Positions 6,957-13,036 of a DNA stretch of 13,036 nt are shown piece by piece. How positions within the stretch are numbered: position 1 is the stretch's first letter; every line of letters begins with the position of its first letter. The DNA comes from DATJQF01 sp035505995 (GTDB lineage: Bacteria; Bacteroidota; Bacteroidia; Bacteroidales; FEN-979): NCBI GenBank assembly GCA_035505995.1, contig DATJQF010000211.1:1-13036 (forward strand), written 5' to 3'. Made by a program: the position numbers and the translations under genes. The notes under the pieces are model-generated. The model did no database searches. It saw only the letters and a program-made list of their open reading frames with translations, and was not told the DNA's origin.

Positions 6957-7646
6957 ATGTCCCCAAAGAAAACAAGCACGGATCTCTTTACAAGCGTTGT
7001 CAGCAAGTCCTGCCTGAAACAGGAAGTATATGCAAAAACCCTGGAGATCTTCAACCAGTTCAAGCAGGAAACGCAGAACCTGGTTAAAAAATACCACCAG
7101 AAGATCAGGGAAACCCCCTACAGCATCCCGTTCGCTTTCAAGGATCACGGGCAATTCGCTTACCAGCTGGCGTTCGGCTCCGATATCCTGGTATTCTTCA
7201 TGCATACGAATGTGTTTGAATTCCCCCGGGATCACGAGGTGATGAAGAGTCCGTATATCAAACAGGATAAGACCCGGTCTTACTGCGGGATCATCCATAT
7301 CTTCAATTTCCTCGGGGATTCGTTCAGGTACAACCGGATCAGCGACGTGGGATACCTGATCGGGAGGATCTTCGTGAACCGGGAGCTGCACTATTTCGTG
7401 GAAGGGAAGAAAGAGGTCGGATTGCTTTATAATAATTTTCCGACCTCGGTCCTGGATAAAGAGGCCATCCGTTCCATCCTCGATTCATCCATTCTCTATA
7501 CCATCCATTTTGACCTGCTGACGCCGCCTTTCGATGACATGAAGGAAGTCACCGTCCAGGATATGAAGACTGTTCTGGAAACGATGCAATTCAGGACCGG
7601 CAAGCGGCTGGGGTTCCGGTTCCAGGCGGATAAGGTAGAGGACTGA
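6957..7646 (+). CDS. Conserved-looking protein of unknown function
   Basis: A 229-residue soluble protein whose family I do not recognise with confidence. There is no signal peptide or membrane helix, so it is predicted cytoplasmic. The N-terminal third is helical and basic (KTLEIFNQFKQETQNLVKKY, 27-46). It is followed by a mixed region with several aromatic-rich strands: FAYQLAFGSDILVFFMHT (67-84) and YCGIIHIFNFLGDSFRYNR (109-127). The C-terminal end (195-229) is charged. The single-copy setting beside pyrE and the Nudix gene, together with normal-looking codon use, suggests a core gene rather than an acquired one. It runs convergently towards the Nudix gene, with 38 bases between their ends. 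The ATG at 6957 is 17 bases after a -7-like element. That it is a real gene is well supported; its function is not known. Confidence 0.8.
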   Translation: MSPKKTSTDLFTSVVSKSCLKQEVYAKTLEIFNQFKQETQNLVKKYHQKIRETPYSIPFAFKDHGQFAYQLAFGSDILVFFMHTNVFEFPRDHEVMKSPYIKQDKTRSYCGIIHIFNFLGDSFRYNRISDVGYLIGRIFVNRELHYFVEGKKEVGLLYNNFPTSVLDKEAIRSILDSSILYTIHFDLLTPPFDDMKEVTVQDMKTVLETMQFRTGKRLGFRFQADKVED

Positions 7647-7684
7647 CCGGTTTAAGGCGGCCATCCGGAAACGCCCGGCACCCG

Positions 7685-8335
7685 TCACCTGCCATACGCC
7701 GCGATCAGTTCTGTCAGCGAAGCGTAGGTATTCTGCAGCACCTTCGGCAGGCTTTTCCGGCTGATCCATTCCACCTTCGTAATGTCCTCCCGGGTCTCCG
7801 GGATCAGTTTCTCTCCCGAATCCGATTTCATCTCGAACCAGCGGGTGCGCTTGAGCAGTATTTTTTTCTTGATCGAATAAATATGCCAGGTGGAGGAAGT
7901 CTCCCGCACCAGGTTCAGCTTCCTGATCCCGGTTTCCTCCCTGACTTCCCGCAAAGCTGCTTCTGCCGGAGTTTCTTTCTGCTTGCTCCCTTTTTTTTTC
8001 TTTTTTCCACTGTCGGAGATCTTTCCTTTGGGCAGATCCCATTTCCCCCTGCGGAAAATAAACAGCAGCTCGCCTTTCTCATTCTCCACGATCCCTCCGG
8101 CCGCTTCCACGAAGCCGAACAGCGACAGGAATTCCCGTTTCAGCTCCGGGAAATTATTTCTTTGCGACCAAAAGGCGAGGGATTTCACCCCCGGCTCCGC
8201 GGAAAATTCTTTGAAAACATCCCGCAACCGTTCTCCCGACCGGTACTCGATGGTCCAGTCGGCGGGAAAAGAGCTGACTCCCTTCTCATCGGCAAGTAAG
8301 ATCATTTTCCCGCCCAGGAAAATCTTCAGTGGCAT
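7685..8335 (-). CDS. Nudix hydrolase with lysine-rich insertion in the Nudix box
   Basis: A Mg-dependent hydrolase of nucleoside-diphosphate-linked compounds; the substrate is not predictable. From the chosen start it has 216 residues. The N-terminal part (1-75) is the small domain seen in Bacteroidota relatives, which begin M-x-KIF. The Nudix domain follows: EAAGGIV (77-83), FIFRRGKWDLPKGK (92-105), then the box ending E-x7-REVREETGI (E121 to I137). The box should read G-x5-E, but here 16 residues lie between that Gly and Glu, including a run of five Lys and the sequence GSKQK. All catalytic residues are kept. The start at 8335 is preferred because MPLKIF matches relatives and GAAAGG lies five bases upstream. 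An ATG at 8362 would add nine residues. It is divergent from pyrE. Confidence 0.9.
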   Translation of the reverse strand: MPLKIFLGGKMILLADEKGVSSFPADWTIEYRSGERLRDVFKEFSAEPGVKSLAFWSQRNNFPELKREFLSLFGFVEAAGGIVENEKGELLFIFRRGKWDLPKGKISDSGKKKKKGSKQKETPAEAALREVREETGIRKLNLVRETSSTWHIYSIKKKILLKRTRWFEMKSDSGEKLIPETREDITKVEWISRKSLPKVLQNTYASLTELIAAYGR

Positions 8336-8365
8336 CGGAACCTTTCCCCTTTCGGAAGACATGCT

Positions 8366-8397
8366 TTTGAATATTGAAATATTTTCCGGTAAATTTA
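8366..8397 (+). promoter_or_regulatory. Candidate pyrE promoter
   Basis: TTTG (8366-8369), 20 bases, then TAAATTTA (8390-8397). This differs from the Bacteroidota consensus TTTG-N19-TAnnTTTG by one base in the -7 element and one base in spacing. It ends 22 bases before the pyrE ATG. The Nudix gene's promoter must lie in the same short divergent region, but I see no good match for it. Confidence 0.5.
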
Positions 8398-8419
8398 CAA
8401 ACTAATCAAAACCATAGCC

Positions 8420-9055
8420 ATGCTATTCAATAAAGAGACCGCACTGACGACAGCGGAATATCTGCTTCAGATTAAGGCTGTCAAGCTGAGCCCCAAAGAG
8501 CTGTTCACCTGGGCGTCCGGGATCAAATCCCCGATCTATTGCGACAACCGCGTGACCCTTTCCTTTCCGGAGATCCGTTCCTATATCAAGGAGAAATTCG
8601 CGGAGATCATCCGGGTAAAGGCGGGGTTGCCGGACCTGGTTGCGGGGGTGGCTACCGGCGGCATCCCGCAGGGAGCCATGGTGGCCGATATCCTGGGGCT
8701 TCCGTTCGCCTATGTCAGATCGGGCAGAAAGGATCACGGCCTGGCAAACCAGATCGAGGGAAAGGTGGAAGCGGGGCAACAGGCGGTCGTGGTAGAGGAT
8801 CTTGTTTCGACCGGGAAAAGCAGCCTGGATGCCGTGGAAGCTCTGAAAGAGGCTGGATGCAGGGTCAACGGCATGGTGGCCATCTTCACCTATAATCTTC
8901 CGGTTTCGGAGAAGGGATTCGCGGCAGCAGGGTGCCCCCTGTACACTTTAACCGATTACGATACGCTGGTTGAAAAAGCGCTGGCCATCCAATATATCAC
9001 GAAGGACGATCTGCAGGTACTGACGGAATTCAAAGCCAGCCTGGCGAACCGGTAG
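8420..9055 (+). CDS. pyrE: Orotate phosphoribosyltransferase
   Basis: Joins orotate and PRPP to form orotidine 5'-phosphate in de novo UMP synthesis; cytoplasmic, usually a homodimer. The 211-residue length is normal for the family. The PRPP-binding motif is VVVEDLVSTGKSS (123-135). The catalytic loop is SGRKDHG (101-107), preceded by GVATGGIPQGAMVAD (76-90) and FAYVR (96-100). N-terminal FTWASGIKSPIYCDNR (29-44) is the orotate-side segment typical of OPRT. It is transcribed divergently from the Nudix gene, with 84 bases between the preferred starts, and stands alone rather than in a pyr operon. Its stop is 16 bases from the stop of the convergent T9SS gene. Confidence 0.97.
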   Translation: MLFNKETALTTAEYLLQIKAVKLSPKELFTWASGIKSPIYCDNRVTLSFPEIRSYIKEKFAEIIRVKAGLPDLVAGVATGGIPQGAMVADILGLPFAYVRSGRKDHGLANQIEGKVEAGQQAVVVEDLVSTGKSSLDAVEALKEAGCRVNGMVAIFTYNLPVSEKGFAAAGCPLYTLTDYDTLVEKALAIQYITKDDLQVLTEFKASLANR

Positions 9056-9070
9056 CGGTTCCCCGAACCG
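9056..9070. terminator. Small hairpin between convergent gene ends
   Basis: CGGTT (9056-9060) and AACCG (9066-9070) form a five-base stem around CCCCG, exactly between the pyrE stop and the stop of the convergent secreted-protein gene. There is no T-run on either side, so it is at best a weak or factor-assisted bidirectional terminator. The octamer GAACCGGT is also directly repeated here (9046-9053 and 9065-9072). Confidence 0.3.
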
Positions 9071-9071
9071 G

Positions 9072-11906
9072 TCAGTGCACCACCACTACCTTACCATAGG
9101 CATTCCCCGTACCGGTGCTCAGTCGCAGGACATAGGTGCCTGCATAGAGGCCCGACAGGTCTATCTGGGCGGTGTAGCTTCCGGCCGTTTCATTCCCAAG
9201 GTCCCGGTACGCTACCATTCTTCCCGTAAGGTCGTACACATACAGGACCGGGTGAACATTTTTATCCAGCAGATAGCTGACGGTCACCTGGCCATGGGTT
9301 GGATTGGGATTCACCCGGAGGGTTCCGGCCATTGCTGAAGGACCTGCAGCCGGTTCGATACCCAGCGGCATATAGTACGTCGTATCCATGAACATGCCTC
9401 TTCCGTAGGAAGCCAGGTAAAGGGCGCCCCAGTTTTCCATCCGGTAATAGGTAGGCCCTTCCACGACCTGCTGCTTGATCATCGTGACCGGCGTATTCCC
9501 GATCCCGGCATAGTCGGCCGACCAGGCAACGGATCCGGCTGTAATATCCGGCGTGGAAAAAACACCGAAATCGGTTCCGATGATCACGCGGCTGTTGTCA
9601 TTCACTTCGATCACGCTGGCATATACCGGCATGGCCGGCAGGTTCCCCTGCACGGAGGTGAAGGTGGGAGAGGCAGCCTGCGCATTGGTGGTGTAATAGA
9701 CATAGTCCGAATTCCCGTAATTCCCGAGGGTGACGACCAGTTTATTCCCGTCGCTGGGAGAGATCGAAATGGAAGTGATATGCCTGCCCGTCATGGCAGG
9801 ATCATTGAATTTATCCGTCACGATCACGCAGCCGGAGGAGCTGACGTTGGCGGTCAGGGAATCATATGCCAGGGCGATGTTCGAGATCCGGTACAGGGTT
9901 CCCTGTGAAGTGCCGGCCCACAGGTAATTCAGATCTTCCGACATGGCAAAGCAGGTAATGGTATCGGCGCCCGCCACGTTGCAGATCTGGAACCATTCCG
10001 GGTCTTTCCCGAAATTCAGGACATCCTTGGTCATGGACACACCCGAGCCGGTGAGGATGAAGAACCTGGATTGGACGATATCCGGGATCATGATGCTGTC
10101 GCCCTTCGGAATGGTGCTGGTCACCGTGTACGGGAAGGGGAACTTTGCATTATAGCTCTGGATGGTGAGCACGGTGCCGGGATGAATGGTGGAATCCCTG
10201 GCAATGAACTTAACCGAGTCAAGGGTGTTCACGAAATCAAAGCTTTCCCAAAGGTGGGTGGGGATCTGGTAAGTCGGGAACGCCAGGGAGCCCAGGAATG
10301 TCGGGGAGAAGGAATTTCCCAGGTCTTCCGACCGGCGGAAAGGATCGGTAGCCAGCCCGTTCTGGGAATAGATCACGATGTTGGGGCTGATCAGGGACCA
10401 TTCGCAGAATCCCCCGGTCCCGCCGTCATTTCCGAAGCCGCCGTCATTCCATACCTGCTTGCCGTCGGTCGGATTATTATAGGGCGGCTCGCCGATCAGC
10501 TGCGTCCCGATGTTCACGCCGCCTCCCATGATCTTGGATTTCGCGACGCCCATCGTAACCGTGTTTAGCTGCCCGGTGATATAATTCCTGATGCCCAGCT
10601 GGAATGAAAGTGCCCCGAGGTTATTGGTCCCGATGGAAATTCCGTTATCGGTGGCGATGGCAAATTGGTTCGGATCATTCGGACGGAAGACATATGCGTG
10701 ATGCGAATAGGGTACGAAGAAATTTTCCAGTATCGATGCGGCTCCTTCCGAGAGCATCTGCCAGTCGAAATAACCGGTGGGGAGATATTGCGTTCCGAGC
10801 CAGAGGTTCTGTCCCCCCAGGAGGATCATATTGGGATTCTCAGGAAATACGGCCAGCGTCATCGCATAGCATCCGTTCTTATTAAGGGGGAAATAAGTGT
10901 TGTTATACGGGAACACGACCGACCAGGTCTGGCCCTTGTCTTCGGAGCGCCATACCCCCAGCATATTGCTGACGGCAGCATCGGCACAGCAGGCATACAT
11001 GATGTTCGGATCGGACGGCGCGATGGCAAACTCGATCCATCCCACGTTCAGGAAGGGCAGGCCGGTAGTGGTGCCGGTCGACATATTCCTGAAATTGCCC
11101 AGGTCTCCGTTCACCGCGATGTACGCGGTATCGTTGATGGCCGTCAGCACCGTACCGTCGGACCCCACCTTGACATCCACGCAATATCCTGATTTGGCAA
11201 CCTTCCAGGTATTTCCGTCATCGGAATATTTCAGGCCGGTGTTGGTGGCGGCAAAAAGCCTTCCGTTGCTGTTGATGGCCATTTTCAGGATATAGGCCCA
11301 GTCGCCATCGGTTGAATTGGGGGTCGGGGAAGTACCCGGGATCAGTTCGAAATTCTCCCCGTCTTCCGAGCGGTAAAGCCCGGTGCCGGGAAACTGCCCT
11401 TTATTGCAATAGCTTTCCCCGGTCCCTGCATAGATGACTCCCGAGGAATTTTGCACCAGGGCCGTTACCCGTAAGACTTCGTTTGCCGAGGTATTCATCT
11501 GGTGCCAGGTCAGGCCCAGGTTGGTCGATTTCCAGATTCCCCCGGTCACGCCGCCGGCATAGAGGGTCAACCCGGTGGCATCCCGGTTGTCGAAAAGCAC
11601 GGTGCGGGTCCGTCCGGCCGCGTTGCCGGGACCCATTTCAATCCAGTTCAGGCCGAGACCTGCCAGGTCTCCGCTTTTCATGTTCTTAACCTGCTCCTCG
11701 GCCCTGGCCATGGCCTGATAGTCCGGCAGGCCGGTCACCTGGTTGCAGCGGATCTTATAAAGACGGTCGGCCGGGTTGGTGCGGGATCCGTCGGGACTGC
11801 CTGGACCCGGGGCGGGCATTCCAGCAAAGGACAGGCAGCTCAGGAAAAGAAAGGAGAAACTCAGGATCAGTGAGAATAAGCCAGAGGGTAAATGTCTATT
11901 TTTCAT
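9072..11906 (-). CDS. Large secreted Asp-box (BNR-like) repeat protein with T9SS C-terminal sorting domain
   Basis: A 944-residue exported protein. A signal peptide occupies residues 1 to about 29 (GLFSLILSFSFLFLSCLSFAG). The body is probably a beta-propeller of the sialidase/sortilin (BNR) type: WIEMGPGNAAGRTRTVLFD (88-106) opens it, and Asp-box motifs occur at STNLGLTW (127-134), SEDGENF (180-186), SDDGNTW (228-234) and SEDKGQTW (321-328). The last 82 residues (863-944) are a type A T9SS sorting domain: NPNPTHG, LYVYDLTGRMV, LSGLYAGTYVLRL and final KVVVVH. It should cross the outer membrane by the Por system and be anchored at or released from the surface. No catalytic residues were identified, so it may be a binding or adhesion protein rather than an enzyme. 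It has its own consensus promoter and an 80-90 base leader. Confidence 0.9.
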   Translation of the reverse strand: MKNRHLPSGLFSLILSFSFLFLSCLSFAGMPAPGPGSPDGSRTNPADRLYKIRCNQVTGLPDYQAMARAEEQVKNMKSGDLAGLGLNWIEMGPGNAAGRTRTVLFDNRDATGLTLYAGGVTGGIWKSTNLGLTWHQMNTSANEVLRVTALVQNSSGVIYAGTGESYCNKGQFPGTGLYRSEDGENFELIPGTSPTPNSTDGDWAYILKMAINSNGRLFAATNTGLKYSDDGNTWKVAKSGYCVDVKVGSDGTVLTAINDTAYIAVNGDLGNFRNMSTGTTTGLPFLNVGWIEFAIAPSDPNIMYACCADAAVSNMLGVWRSEDKGQTWSVVFPYNNTYFPLNKNGCYAMTLAVFPENPNMILLGGQNLWLGTQYLPTGYFDWQMLSEGAASILENFFVPYSHHAYVFRPNDPNQFAIATDNGISIGTNNLGALSFQLGIRNYITGQLNTVTMGVAKSKIMGGGVNIGTQLIGEPPYNNPTDGKQVWNDGGFGNDGGTGGFCEWSLISPNIVIYSQNGLATDPFRRSEDLGNSFSPTFLGSLAFPTYQIPTHLWESFDFVNTLDSVKFIARDSTIHPGTVLTIQSYNAKFPFPYTVTSTIPKGDSIMIPDIVQSRFFILTGSGVSMTKDVLNFGKDPEWFQICNVAGADTITCFAMSEDLNYLWAGTSQGTLYRISNIALAYDSLTANVSSSGCVIVTDKFNDPAMTGRHITSISISPSDGNKLVVTLGNYGNSDYVYYTTNAQAASPTFTSVQGNLPAMPVYASVIEVNDNSRVIIGTDFGVFSTPDITAGSVAWSADYAGIGNTPVTMIKQQVVEGPTYYRMENWGALYLASYGRGMFMDTTYYMPLGIEPAAGPSAMAGTLRVNPNPTHGQVTVSYLLDKNVHPVLYVYDLTGRMVAYRDLGNETAGSYTAQIDLSGLYAGTYVLRLSTGTGNAYGKVVVVH

Positions 11907-11966
11907 AGGGAATAAGTTATAGATTTACAAAATGATGATCGCAATTGCCGGGTTTATAGGGAATAA
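11905..11966. repeat. 11-bp direct repeat, one copy overlapping the start of the T9SS gene
   Basis: ATAGGGAATAA occurs at 11905-11915 and again at 11956-11966, 51 bases apart. On the coding strand it reads TTATTCCCTAT; the copy nearer the gene runs into the ATG, and the other lies in the predicted 5' leader. It could be a regulatory or binding site in the leader, or chance. Confidence 0.5.
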
Positions 11967-11998
11967 ACGAATCGCGTGTACTCCGCCTATTAATCGAA

Positions 11999-12029
11999 CA
12001 AATATAAAGGAAAAACTTAATTCTACAAA
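11999..12029 (-). promoter_or_regulatory. Bacteroidota-type promoter for the T9SS secreted protein gene
   Basis: On the - strand, TTTG (12029-12026), exactly 19 bases, then TATATTTG (12006-11999). This is an exact match to the Bacteroidota consensus TTTG-N19-TAnnTTTG. Transcription would start near 11993, giving a leader of about 85-90 bases before the ATG at 11906. Confidence 0.85.
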
Positions 12030-12075
12030 AAAATTTCAGGTCTTGCAGGGCGGTCGGGCGCTGCTTCGCGACCTG
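12026..12075 (-). terminator. Probable terminator of the bat operon
   Basis: CAGGTC (12070-12075 read on the - strand) pairs with GACCTG (12037-12042), with an inner GCAG/CTGC pairing (12061-12064 with 12045-12048). On the - strand the stem is followed directly by AAATTTTTTTG (12036-12026). It lies about 70 bases after the batE stop. The stem has unpaired bases, so strength is uncertain. The T-run merges with the -33 element of the next promoter. Confidence 0.5.
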
Positions 12076-12142
12076 TGAAATTCTGAACAATGCACTAAAA
12101 AAGGGAAACCGGGCGGGAACGGAATCGTAAAATTGAATAATT

Positions 12143-12946
12143 CTAAATTTTCTCCACCGAGTTGAGCGGGAGCCAGCCCACCGACCCGTTGGCGATCCGG
12201 ATCTCGTACCAGGTGCCGATGTGATCGATCAGCTCGACTTTGGTGCCTTCATGGAGCACGAACAACTCGACGCTGTTTTCGTCCGGCGAGCTTTTTACGG
12301 TGACGGTGGGGGCAAATACGATCGCGCTCTGCGTATTCCGGATCCCCTGGTAGTTCTGCCAGGCAAACAGGATCGAAGAAAGCGAAAGCAGGAGCAATAT
12401 TACAGCTCCCCAGAATCCGATCTTGCGCAGGAGCAGCATCCTCGATAAAAAGTAGATCAGCCCGAACAGCAGAGCCGCCACCAGGGCGATTATGCTTACC
12501 CTTGCCCAGGCATCGGCCGCCATCAGCTTCACCAGGCTGCCAAACCATCTTTTATAGAAAAGGACGGGAAGGGGCTCGATCTTGTCGGCAATTTTCGTAT
12601 TGGCCAGCTGAAGATTGAATTCGATGTCCTCGTTGCCGGGATCCAGTCTCTTCGCCCGCTCATAATTCAGAATGGCGGAAGGCAGGTCATTCATCTTATA
12701 GCAGGCGTTGCCCAGGTTGTAGTATAGGTCGGGAGCCTCGTAGCCGGCCTGCAGCACTTCGCGGTAAAGCCCGGCCGCTTTTTCATACTGTCCCTCGGAG
12801 TATGCCTTGTTTGCCTCGGCAATGATCGGCTGAAACCCCGATGCCCGGACCAGCACCGACGCAAACAGTAACCCCAGGAACAGGATTCCTTTTCTCATAA
12901 GAGCATCCCTGACGGATCTCTGCCGTGTGCTCACAGGTCGCTTCAT
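12143..12946 (-). CDS. batE: BatE-like TPR and SH3 domain membrane protein (Bat aerotolerance operon)
   Basis: A 267-residue inner-membrane protein matching BatE of the Bacteroidota bat (aerotolerance) operon, whose proteins are thought to form an envelope complex linked to stress tolerance. The order of parts is: N-terminal hydrophobic signal or anchor (about 20-35), TPR repeats (about 40-115, with YYNLGNACYKMNDLPSAILN and YERAKRLDPGN), two membrane helices (about 148-168 and 175-196) and a C-terminal bacterial SH3 domain (207-265, ending GSVGWLPLNSVEKI). The start at 12946 overlaps the upstream batD stop as ATGA, indicating translational coupling. An internal ATG at 12898 (residue 17) would place the signal sequence right at the N-terminus and is a real alternative. 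It is the last gene of the operon seen here. Confidence 0.85.
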   Translation of the reverse strand: MKRPVSTRQRSVRDALMRKGILFLGLLFASVLVRASGFQPIIAEANKAYSEGQYEKAAGLYREVLQAGYEAPDLYYNLGNACYKMNDLPSAILNYERAKRLDPGNEDIEFNLQLANTKIADKIEPLPVLFYKRWFGSLVKLMAADAWARVSIIALVAALLFGLIYFLSRMLLLRKIGFWGAVILLLLSLSSILFAWQNYQGIRNTQSAIVFAPTVTVKSSPDENSVELFVLHEGTKVELIDHIGTWYEIRIANGSVGWLPLNSVEKI

Positions 12947-13036
12947 CCTTTCAGCTCTTTTTCAATTTTCGAGATGATCTCGATCCCGTTCTCATAGATC
13001 TTCTCCATCATCGGCATCTTTTCACCCGGGGCGAAC
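12943..13036 (-). CDS. batD: 3' end of BatD-like protein, truncated by window edge
   Basis: The last 30 codons of a gene entering from the right, in frame from 13035, with TGA at 12945-12943 overlapping the batE ATG. The visible residues are FAPGEKMPMMEKIYENGI followed by a helical tail EIISKIEKELKG. BatD proteins of Bacteroidota end in a cytoplasmic helical domain whose last part reads like RYAPG followed by M-x2-x-Y-x2-A/G-x3-I-S-K-x-E, which fits well. The position directly before batE agrees with the usual batA-B-C-D-E order. The identification rests on a short segment plus context. Confidence 0.7.
   Translation of the reverse strand, partial: FAPGEKMPMMEKIYENGIEIISKIEKELKG

Noticed and set aside
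7991..8006. T9-C-T6 run considered as a terminator
   Set aside because: It lies inside the Nudix coding region with no stem before it, and it encodes the lysine run.
7485..8042. 185-residue open frame on the - strand overlapping the Nudix gene and the unknown gene
   Set aside because: It is out of frame with the Nudix motifs and spans the convergent intergenic gap. It could mimic a frameshift, but the real Nudix frame is uninterrupted.

Overview
The window looks like chromosomal DNA of a moderately GC-rich member of the Bacteroidota. Three things support this: a large secreted protein ending in a type IX secretion (T9SS) C-terminal sorting domain; the batD-batE gene pair with the Bacteroidota-type BatD tail; and two exact matches to the Bacteroidota promoter, TTTG, 19 bases, then TAnnTTTG. 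The genus cannot be told from the sequence. There is no sign of phage, plasmid, insertion sequence or CRISPR.

Region 1 (1-5992, + strand) is the end of a surface-polysaccharide operon. It holds a 5'-truncated UDP-GlcNAc 2-epimerase (wecB), a NodB-like polysaccharide deacetylase, a FemAB/GNAT-like transferase, a membrane-anchored initiating sugar-phosphate transferase with an unusual middle region, and a Wzi-like outer-membrane barrel. Together these make an activated sugar, start the glycan on a lipid carrier, modify it and help attach it at the surface. Running into the end of wzi from the opposite strand is a compact exosortase/archaeosortase-family membrane protease (5960-6565). A deacetylase, a FemAB-like protein, an initiating transferase and an exosortase together recall the proteobacterial XrtA (PEP-CTERM) exopolysaccharide loci. 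This is the most interesting feature of the window.

Region 2 (6566-9071) is housekeeping. It has a tRNA-Glu(UUC) with a consensus promoter and a strong terminator, a conserved-looking protein of unknown function, and a Nudix hydrolase divergent from pyrE. The Nudix box carries a lysine-rich insertion. A degenerate heptamer tandem repeat lies upstream of the unknown gene.

Region 3 (9072-13036, - strand) has a 944-residue secreted protein with Asp-box (BNR-like) repeats and a T9SS tail, driven by an exact consensus promoter. Upstream of it are batE and the last 30 codons of batD, joined by an ATGA overlap. A hairpin with a T-run between batE and the secreted gene probably ends the bat operon, and it overlaps the next promoter.
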